Assembly (NCBI GenBank): GCA_964035795.1
Contig: OZ038327.1
Coordinates: 5,729,133 to 5,793,132, forward strand
Origin: Pterobdella sp. o SKG-2022
Lineage: Eukaryota > Annelida > Clitellata > Hirudinida > Piscicolidae
Reading direction: 5' to 3'
Length of the DNA: 64,000 nt
Below, one piece after another: positions 16,061 to 64,000 of this stretch. The notes below the pieces were generated by a model. That model was not told where the DNA came from. It searched no databases and saw only the letters and a program-made list of their open reading frames with translations. Made by a program: the position numbers and the translations under genes. Every line of letters starts with the position of its first letter. Position 1 is the first letter of the stretch.

Positions 16061-17610
16061 GTGAAAATAGTCAAAAGTTGTAGTCTGATAGTGCCATGAA
16101 AGAGAAGTGCACAAAAGTATCAGTCTTACTTTTCCTCTTTTTTTATAAACGCCTTTTTTATTAATTGTTCTTCATAAATCTTCCCTTGGCTAATCTAAAA
16201 ACAGCTTTTTATTTCAAAGCATTAACCTGTCGGTGATGATCTGTTAACACAAAGCATAACAGAAGCCCAAGCTTCCACCCTCACACGTTCATTCTCAAAA
16301 ACCCTAACAGCTCTAAGAAACTTTACATATATCACCTTTCTTATTCGTTATCCAATTACTGAGAGCTGAGTTACAGTGCCAAGGAAGCGATAGAAACCGG
16401 AAAAAATTTGTTATACACCCTCTCTGCAAATCTGGTTGCTTTAATGATTTATTGTTTGTTTGGTTACAGATGAATTTTTTCTTATAAATAGTATATTTTT
16501 TCTACAAAAACAAAAAAGATATTTTATAATGGTTTTTCATTTACTTTATTGAAATACCACATGGTAATGGGAAGTGCCACCAAAATATTTCCTGTATGCT
16601 GATCATAGTGGTAAACATTCAAAGATAATATATAATATTAATTTGAAATCAAAGTTTGAAACGAAATTTTTTAATTTTTCAAACGATACAACTACAGGTT
16701 TATAAATAGTTTTGACCGTTTGTGTCGTCGCGGAACTTGAAGTTTTCCACAAAAAACAGCGTTTGATTATTAGTCTAGCAATTAAAACTAAATTAAATAA
16801 AAAAAAAACACAAAATATGCAAATAAAAATTATCGAAAAACGGAATTATTTAATTTGACTGGAAATGATTTCTCTGGAAAACTCGGGTATGTATTTCTTC
16901 AACGTAAGACTACCCTCCATCACAATTAGCCACCCACAGTTTCCTGTATAGTCATCAATTACGATCATCCAATTTATAAATCTCCCCTCTTGATATATTT
17001 CTTCTTGTTCTTTTGAGTTCACTAAAGTTTACTCATTTTCTTTTTTTTATATGTTTTATTATGCAATTTAAATGAAGTTATATTCAGCTGTGATAATGGA
17101 CATTATAAAATTATAAAATTCTTTGTCATATGCTTCAGCGCTAGTTTTGGCATTACTTTTGGATGAAAATAAACAACAATCCCTGCCACTATGCTTAAAA
17201 TGAAATCTCAATAGCGGAAAAAACTAAAATAAAGAATTTGAAAAAACGAGTATTATAGATGAATCCCCAGAAATAAAAAACCCACATATTTAATATATTT
17301 GGAACCCACATATTTAAACCTCGAGACAGCCTATGAAAAGGAAGATAAATTTGAAATAAAACTCGTAATCAACTGAAGATTATTGAAGATTAATTTTTAA
17401 GTTCTTTTAATTAAGTGATATCATTATCTTTTCATGAAAATTTTTTATTAAAAAAAGATCTTTATTCCTACTTAGAAATCTAGCACCATCCACCTCTCTC
17501 ATTCTGAACACCCCCTTCCCTCCCACAAACACACTGTGTTAAAATACCACATGTTTGATGTTATTGTTACTGTTCCGCATAAACAAAAAACTTCAATAAT
17601 GTTTATCCAG

Positions 17611-17722
17611 CTTCCATCTGGCCCACACAAGTGGAAACAGTTTTGGCTGGACGTCAGCTACAAAGACGACCAATGCCTCGACTCCATAGCTCTTAACCAT
17701 GCTATAAATAGACTGATTCATG
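17611..17722 (+). CDS. Receptor guanylyl cyclase module A, exon 2
   Basis: 112 bp between acceptor TTTATCCAG| and donor ATG|GTGAGT. It encodes the next part of the ANF-receptor domain (LPSGPHKWKQFWLDVSYKDD, then a Cys and SIALNHAINRLIH). The exon starts in phase 0, joining exon 1, and ends in phase 1, joining exon 3 so that the junction codon becomes GAC (Asp). Confidence 0.88.
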
Positions 17723-17960
17723 GTGAGTCATTTATTTATAGTGTATCATTTATTAATTCAAATTAATATGTGTTTCTTTCATAATAGGTCATTCATTCAC
17801 ACTCATCCTACATCCATCCATCCAATTAAATAAAAAAAATGTAGTTTACCATTTTAATATTTGTTTCATAACCACGCTAACTAGCTACCCATATGTCTAC
17901 TTTTACCGCTTCAACTTCTCAACCACCCCACAACTACTCCACTTTCCAAATATTCCACAG

Positions 17961-18671
17961 ACCCCATCCACGCCATTCTAGGACCCACATGCGACTATGC
18001 ATTGGCACCCTTGGCCAGACAAGCCTCATTCTGGGGCCTGCCCATCATCACAGGAGGCACTTTAGCCCAGGACTTCACCATAAGAAAAACCACAGAATAT
18101 TCTACTACTACCAGAACTGGGCCCACCTTTTATGGCGTTGTGAGTTTCATACAGGAAATCATGAAGCGGTTCAATTGGAGAAAGTTATCTCTGGTGCATG
18201 AGAAGAGAGGAGTGACTGTTGCCAGTGATCTGTTCTGCCATCACTTTGCTGGTGCTCTGGTTGATATGTTTAAAGTTGCATCTTTGATTAAGAAGGAGGG
18301 TAGTGGTGGGAGTAGTAAAAATGATGGAAATGGTGCTAAAGATAGTGGGAAAAATGGTGCTGCAATTAACAAGAATAAAAGTAAAGCTGGAGAAGAGAAA
18401 GATAGAATCAATGATACAGATGATAAGACGCTCACAAACATAACATACAGAAAAAATATGGTTTCAACAACCACCAAATACGAGGACCCAACCGACCTCG
18501 ACAAGACAGATGAAACGTGCAGCAGTCAACGAAAAGTGAAGCAGAAGAGCATTGAAGACCTTCTGAAGTTCTTCAAAACAGAGATCCTTGATGACTACTC
18601 CTATTATGAGCTCTTCTCATCTGATCTTCTACTGCAGCAAAAACTTGAAGAAGTGGGAAATAAGTTTGCAG
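17961..18671 (+). CDS. Receptor guanylyl cyclase module A, exon 3
   Basis: 711 bp between acceptor TTCCACAG| and donor GCAG|GTGAGA. It begins with a hallmark stretch of natriuretic-receptor binding domains (DPIHAILGPTCDYALAPLAR) and continues WGLPIITGG and a second-lobe segment (IMKRFNWRKLSLVHEKRG). From about 18295 to 18520 there is a hydrophilic insert of about 75 residues, rich in Gly, Lys, Asn and Asp, not present in module B or in typical family members. After it comes LLKFFKTEILDDYSYYELF and the exon ends in phase 1. That phase fits the shared exon at 26204. No module-A-specific transmembrane or cyclase exons are found before module B starts at 21034. Confidence 0.88.
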
Positions 18672-20324
18672 GTGAGATGACGTTTTGAAATTTGAGAAGG
18701 TTGCTTTCTTGGTTGTTTAAAAAATTATGAATTGTTGTTTGAAATCAAACAATTGTTAACTAAACAGCACAAAGCTTCACGTGAGTCCAATTCATGTTAT
18801 CAAGTTCATAATTTTAAAAAATGGGAGTCCAACTCACAAAAAGCTTTGTGTAGTTCATATACTGAAAATGATTGATTACTTCATGGACTAGTTTAGCTCA
18901 TATTTAACGTAGAAAAATTTCCTTGAGTAGATCTTCAAAAAAGCTTATTTTTGGAGTTCTAAATTTGAATAAGAAGGGCTTCAGTTTTCTGAATCTTTTT
19001 TTTGTTTGATATTATTTTGAAGATAATAAAATTTTTTACGCTTTCTGTAATTTTATCGTGGGTTTGTGGATGATTTATTGCATCAATATTTCTATTTTTG
19101 CAGATTGTTTGTTTGATTTTCTCACAGGTTTTGTGAATAATTTTATCAAAAAAGAGTTACAGCTTCTCTTATTAGCTTATTTCCGCTTTTTTCAATTATG
19201 CTCATGTAAGATTCTATTGAAAGTTGAGCCCTTGAAAGCTTCTTAAACTTCAACAATATTTAATTTTTTCCCTTTTTATATATTTCAATTTTTTCACTAA
19301 TAAATATAATTAAAAAACTGAGACAAATGTAAAAGGAGATCTTGAAGCATAAATTTCTTCAAAATTAAACACACATAACAAAACTTAAATCGCAAAAAAA
19401 TAAAACTCACCCCAAAATGTTGAGCAAAGTTGAAGAATACTGAAGAGAAGTTAAAATATATTTAGATTACATAACACTAGCCTTAGTTTGAGGAACATTT
19501 GAAATTACTTCAACTCAATTTTCAACAAACCATTCTCAAAGTTCAATTAAAAGTCATTTAGATTTTTACCGAAAAAATAAATTTCAGACGAGTTTTTTAA
19601 GAAGACCTCAAACTAGGGCTTTCGACTGTGTGCTAGAGCTTGTCGAGTATAAATTTGAACTGCTTTCAACAAAAATGTTCAATAAATAGAGCTTTGAAAC
19701 TTTTTGAGCTTATATCATTAGTTGAATAAGGTAACTATAATTATTTTAAAATAATTTTTTTGAAATATTAAATTTTGAAAAGTTTAAATAAAACAAAAAA
19801 TTATGAATTTCATTTTTAGATAAGCCAGTGTTTTCAAGATGTCACAGCAATTGATATCAAGTAATTGATAAATGAAATAATACACACAAAAAGCTTGAAA
19901 ATAATTAATAAAAAACAATAAAACAATGGGAAAAGCTTTCGAATAAAATTTTTGAGACATTTTATATATATTTCAATTGGATAATGTTTTTAAAATTTCA
20001 AAATCATTTGGATTATTCTCCCTTTGAAAACTGTTAATTCAAGCTTATCACGAAACGGTACCTACGAGGGTTTCAATATAACTTCAAAAACTTGGAAATA
20101 CTATGGCTTTGAAAAAAATTATCCAAATAGAAACTACTTTTAACTTTAAAAATGAATTTAACAATATTTTTGAGGTACAACTCAGCTCAGAGCACTCTTC
20201 GCTGAACAATGGAAACAATAGAATTGAATAAATTCAATAAAAAACAAAAATTGAATGATAAAAATAACAATAATAACAATTTAAAAGTTCATAAGAAAAA
20301 AGAAACAAACAATATGTAAATGAA

Positions 20325-20404
<80 letters not shown>

Positions 20405-21033
20405 CTAACATTAGTTCTTTCAAATCTCATTCATGAGTACTACTACTATGACACCAAACTATTTATAAGCTTCAGTTCTGAATTTTAGCCAGTTAACTAT
20501 TGATTTCTACTGTTTTGTTTGTTAATAAATTTTTTCTGATATGAGTGAAAAATTGTTATTTTATGCAACTCTGTCTCCTTTTGTTCAGTTGAGTTTAATG
20601 TTGAGTTAATGAGTTAAAAAATTTGACTTTTTAAAAAATGTGTTTATATTTTTAGTTGAATAAGGTTTTATTTGACTTTTGATAGTTTTGTTTCAAATGA
20701 TGTGAGATGCCGTTATTGGAAGGTTACTTCAAAATGACAAACTAATGAGCATTTAAAGAAATAAGTATGTGGAAGAAAAACTTGAAACCGAAACATGCTA
20801 TAATCATACAAATGGAAACTTTATTGAGAAGTGGCTAAATTCAATAAATGAAACTGGGGAAATATAAATTATAAAAATTTTAATTAAATAATAAAATTGG
20901 AAAAATTTTTCAATCGCATCGTTCAAACATTCAATCTCTAATTGATGTTCCCCGTAGGTCTTAACCATTAAAGATCGCCAAAATAATTACTTGAAATGAA
21001 TTTAACCTGAGAAAACTGGGTGAAACTTGACTA
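18672..21033. other. Spacer between receptor modules A and B
   Basis: AT-rich DNA with no exon I can support. An (AAT)n microsatellite lies at 20325-20400. The promoter of module B, if separate, should lie in the last part, but I see no clear core element. Confidence 0.5.
20325..20400. repeat. (AAT)n microsatellite
   Basis: About 25 uninterrupted AAT units upstream of module B. Confidence 0.95.
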
Positions 21034-60948
<39,915 letters not shown>

Positions 60949-61551
60949 TGTCATTGTTCATTATTTCACAGTGATCCTGCGTGTTCCAATCGAATTATTA
61001 GTAGTTTCATCAACACAATTGTAGTTTTTTTTCACTTGATAATACTTTTTGTACATTATAAATATTTATACGTATAAAAAGAAAAAACTTTTGAAAAGCA
61101 TATTTCCCTTGGTTGCATGTCGTCTTTGTATTAGTAAGCACTCAACAACTCAAAAAACCCTTGCACCACACAGATTCAATGCTGGAAGTTATCTTTTCAA
61201 TCTATCTATTTATCCCTTTTTACAAAACTTTGCTTGCAAACGAGAATTTAAAGTTGAATGAAATGTGGACAGTCTGAATTGACGTGTCGACTTTCAAACG
61301 AGGATTTGAGTTTATTCGAGCTATACTTTTCATGAAAGCTAGATGTTTAAAGAAAAAATTCAAAAAATTTATCTAATGTTTCAATGGAAGTTTAATTTCT
61401 TGCTTTTTTGGTTAAATTAATATATTCAATGGGTAGGTACACTTTTCTATTTCACATTCGAGGGCAGCTTCCTTTTAGAGACATCAACAACTTTTTGGAA
61501 GCTTCCAAGATTTATTTTTATAACACTGTAATCTTGGATAAGGAAAAATTC

Positions 61552-61557
61552 AATAAA
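61552..61557 (+). terminator. Possible polyadenylation signal of the cyclase gene
   Basis: AATAAA about 600 bp after the stop codon; the first canonical hexamer seen there. In DNA this AT-rich such a hexamer also arises by chance. Confidence 0.3.
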
Positions 61558-61684
61558 ACGTTTATCTTATGTAATCTTGGATCGTAAAACATGAAACTTT
61601 AGCGCATTTTTCGTGTTATTGTTTAAATTTTTTTTGCCTTTTAATGACTTTTCAACAACAAAATCTATTTCATAATGTAATCAT

Positions 61685-61858
61685 TTAAACTTTAAAAACA
61701 TCAATTGAGGATTCATATATTTATTTAAAATAAAAGCTATAATTTTCGGTAAGTATAGCCTTATCATAAAACGTTTTATGATAAAGGTATACTCATCGAA
61801 AATTATAGCTTTTATTTTAAATAAATATATGAATTCTCAATTGATGTTTTTAAAATTT
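61685..61858. mobile_element. Palindromic MITE-like element
   Basis: Left arm AAACTTTAAAAACATCAATT onward is repeated inverted on the right, ending AATTGATGTTTTTAAAATTT. The centre is CATAAAACGTTTTATG near 61775. Arms of about 85 bp are nearly perfect. Related to 33374-33470 and more distantly to 35577-35766. Confidence 0.85.
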
Positions 61859-62231
61859 AATTGCTATACAAAACATACATAAGATGTCTCTGAAAAGTAA
61901 AATAATATAATGATGAATTATAAACATAAATTGTTTCAACTGTAGCTGAGACTAGTTATTCAAACATCACCAGCACCGACCTGAAAGTCATTAATTTTTG
62001 TACGTGTTACTTAGTAGTCAACTATAAAAGCCCCCAGTAGCTTTTGAGAATATCACTGGCTTATATAAAATTTTAAGGTTTACAGTTATTTTTTTTTTGA
62101 ACCAAACTCTTGTGTCATTTGGAAAGTTTTATAAAAAGTTTGAAAAATTTTTTTGTCAAAACTAATATAAATTTTGATGAAACAACTGAGAACAAAGTGT
62201 TAAATACCATTAAGAAGATTTTCAAAAAGAA

Positions 62232-63176
62232 ATGGAGTTCAATGAGACATTTTTGTGGTACGAAAATTATACTGGGCTCGCCACGCAACCGATGTATCGG
62301 AAGGCCACGAAAAACTATGTCAACCTTGCCACCTCTTCAGTATTCCTTTTCATCTCCATCATTTGCAACTCTTTGATAGTTTCCACAGTGGCTAGAAGAC
62401 CAAATCTACAACAACTACCATACATTTTTCTTGCTTGTATCGGCATCTGTGACATAACTTCAAATTTGGGATACTTATTGCTGTTTTCATTGGCATATTT
62501 CGAAGCACACCGAGTGTCATGCAAGTTTGTTGGCGTCTTGCTCTTGCACCCTGAAATGCTGAAAGTTTTGCTCTTCATAGGGATCGCTGTTTATAAGGTG
62601 TCTGACAAGAGTGCTTTGATGGGAAGGAAGAAGGTTGCAAAAAGTGTTTTTGTTATTGCTTTTCTTGCTTTGATATCTGCAGCCTTTTGTATTCACCCCT
62701 TGGTACTCTATTATAATTATATACCTGGGGGCTATTGTTACTATCCATTCCATGTCTTTGACCTCTACGCCATGCTTAAATTAATTTTTATTTTTGTCAT
62801 AAGTACTATAATTGTGTTAATTTGTCTTTTTGCTTCGAGGAAACGGAGAAGAGATGAAGTGGCGGAAGTTGATGATGAAGGCTCGATCATCAGGAAGCCT
62901 GGGAAAGCAGACAAGCGATTCGAAGTGATGATCATTATAGCATGGAGTGTCTTTACTATTACTCTATTTCTCCAAGAGATTCTAAAGCAGATCATTCTTC
63001 CTGTGGCTCGAATATATTTGAGACGTTATGAGTTGCAGAGAACAGAAAGTATTGTAAGGTCGATAATACCATTTGTTTTCTATCCAGAAACATTCTACAA
63101 ATTCTTTCTGTATAGATCGAAAGATTTTCAATTTGAAAAAGAATATAAATGCCTTTTGAAAAAAAATGCCAACTAA
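62232..63176 (+). CDS. Divergent rhodopsin-like GPCR, single exon
   Basis: 314 residues in one uninterrupted exon, with seven hydrophobic helices: about 31-53, 64-88, 98-122, 135-158, 177-200, 231-253 and 273-296. Class A features are N46 in helix 1 (CNSLIV), D74 in helix 2 (LACIGICD), and C97 with C169 placed for the usual extracellular disulfide. NET at residue 4 and NYT at residue 12 are potential N-glycosylation sites. Departures: no DRY motif after helix 3 (VYKVSD instead), and YPETF where NPxxY is expected. The loop between helices 5 and 6 is short and basic then acidic (RKRRRDEVAEVDDEG). The ligand cannot be told. An intact frame suggests a working gene; it may be one of a lineage-specific receptor expansion. 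The ATG at 62232 was chosen because it precedes the glycosylation sites. Confidence 0.82.
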   Translation: MEFNETFLWYENYTGLATQPMYRKATKNYVNLATSSVFLFISIICNSLIVSTVARRPNLQQLPYIFLACIGICDITSNLGYLLLFSLAYFEAHRVSCKFVGVLLLHPEMLKVLLFIGIAVYKVSDKSALMGRKKVAKSVFVIAFLALISAAFCIHPLVLYYNYIPGGYCYYPFHVFDLYAMLKLIFIFVISTIIVLICLFASRKRRRDEVAEVDDEGSIIRKPGKADKRFEVMIIIAWSVFTITLFLQEILKQIILPVARIYLRRYELQRTESIVRSIIPFVFYPETFYKFFLYRSKDFQFEKEYKCLLKKNAN

Positions 63177-64000
63177 AAACTGTGAATAAGCACCAAAGTT
63201 TAATTTTCGTGAATATTTTCATGCCCTGCATTCAATTAGACTTTGTTATGCATTCAGTTATTATCAGTTTTGCTAAATTAAAATTATATAATATATTATT
63301 GGACTTCAAATTTTTTAGTACCATTTTTATTGAGGGATTTTATTTTCGATATTTGCTTCATCATTAAAAATATATTTAGGGGAAAAAATTATTAATTGCC
63401 TTGCATCTTTTGTTGTTAGCTTTTTTGTGTTGGAATTGTGAACTCTCTTCATGCTCATAAATAAATCAATCAAACATGCTTGAAAAACATTTAAATTCAA
63501 CTGCTATCAATCCTAAATCTCATGCGACATTCGAGTTTTTATTTATAACTAAAACTGTTTACTTTTAAAGAATATTTAAATTGACAACTTTGACGTGAAT
63601 GATGCATTAAATAACGCATTTCATTGATTAGAGGCAACATTCCTAAAAAGATCTTTTTATTCTTTGAAAAATGAGGATTTTAAAGATACTTTATTTTAAA
63701 GGAAATGAAATTTTCGATAAGTACAATTTTATCATAATTCATTAAAATACAAGATGCTTACGATGTCTCTGGAAAGATCTTGAAATAATTGTGACAATTT
63801 AAAATTTTCTCAGATAACTAAACGTGGAAAGTTTGTTAACAGATGATGTTGTAGAAACCTCATCAGAAATCTCAACAAAAATGTAAAATCTTGCTTTTGT
63901 GATCCACATTTTAGAGGTCAACTATTCACAAAAATATCAGCATAGTTTTCAAAATAAAATCGACATTTTTAAAATTAACAAATAAATCTTCAAACCACGC
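63177..64000. other. AT-rich 3' flank
   Basis: No gene seen. A possible AATAAA is at 63460-63465, about 290 bp after the receptor stop. Near 63700-63775 a segment with CGATAAGTACAATTTTATCAT and GATGTCTCTGGAAAGA resembles the palindromic element family. Confidence 0.4.

Overview
This is eukaryotic, almost certainly metazoan, DNA. It is very AT-rich, its genes are split by GT-AG introns, it carries several non-LTR retrotransposons and tRNA-derived SINEs, and it is full of long microsatellites. The main gene is a natriuretic-peptide-receptor-type membrane guanylyl cyclase, a family known from bilaterians. Gene and repeat content would suit a lophotrochozoan such as a leech or other annelid, but the species is an inference and not proven here.

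Layout. 1-9.7 kb is gene-poor: a decayed LINE endonuclease remnant (about 0.74-1.1 kb), a decayed CR1/jockey-like LINE on the minus strand (3.6-5.1 kb) and a T/G-rich minisatellite (6.5-6.7 kb). 9.7-18.7 kb holds three exons (module A) encoding a signal peptide, a long pro-region and the first half of an ANF-receptor ligand-binding domain. A pure 2.1-kb (CTA)n array lies in its first intron. 21.0-22.3 kb is one large exon (module B) encoding a second, different version of the same region. From 26.2 to 60.9 kb there is a single set of downstream exons: the rest of the ligand-binding domain, one transmembrane segment, a kinase-homology domain, a linker and a guanylyl cyclase domain with a stop codon at 60948. 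I placed 23 exons of the B transcript and almost all junction phases agree. One kinase-homology exon, expected between 58162 and 58805, could not be found.

Introns carry a Penelope-like GIY-YIG fragment (24.6-24.9 kb), an APE/RT LINE with C-terminal zinc fingers (29.3-32.0 kb), a 5S rRNA-like sequence (38.7 kb), a restriction-endonuclease-type LINE with an expanded 9-residue repeat (44.8-47.7 kb), a nearly intact CR1/L2-like LINE (47.8-52.5 kb), another RT remnant (53.6-54.5 kb), seven tRNA-SINE copies and palindromic MITE-like elements. An assembly gap (56859-57058) lies inside an intron. At 62.2-63.2 kb there is an intronless seven-transmembrane receptor gene.

The most interesting point is the gene architecture. 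Two complete, diverged N-terminal ligand-binding modules, each with its own signal peptide and a basic furin-like site, precede one set of cyclase exons. Both modules end in the same splice phase with the same donor hexamer (GTGAGA), and both fit the shared exon at 26204. This permits two receptors with different sensors and one common cyclase made by alternative promoters and first exons. A partial tandem duplication with a dead upstream copy is the competing explanation.
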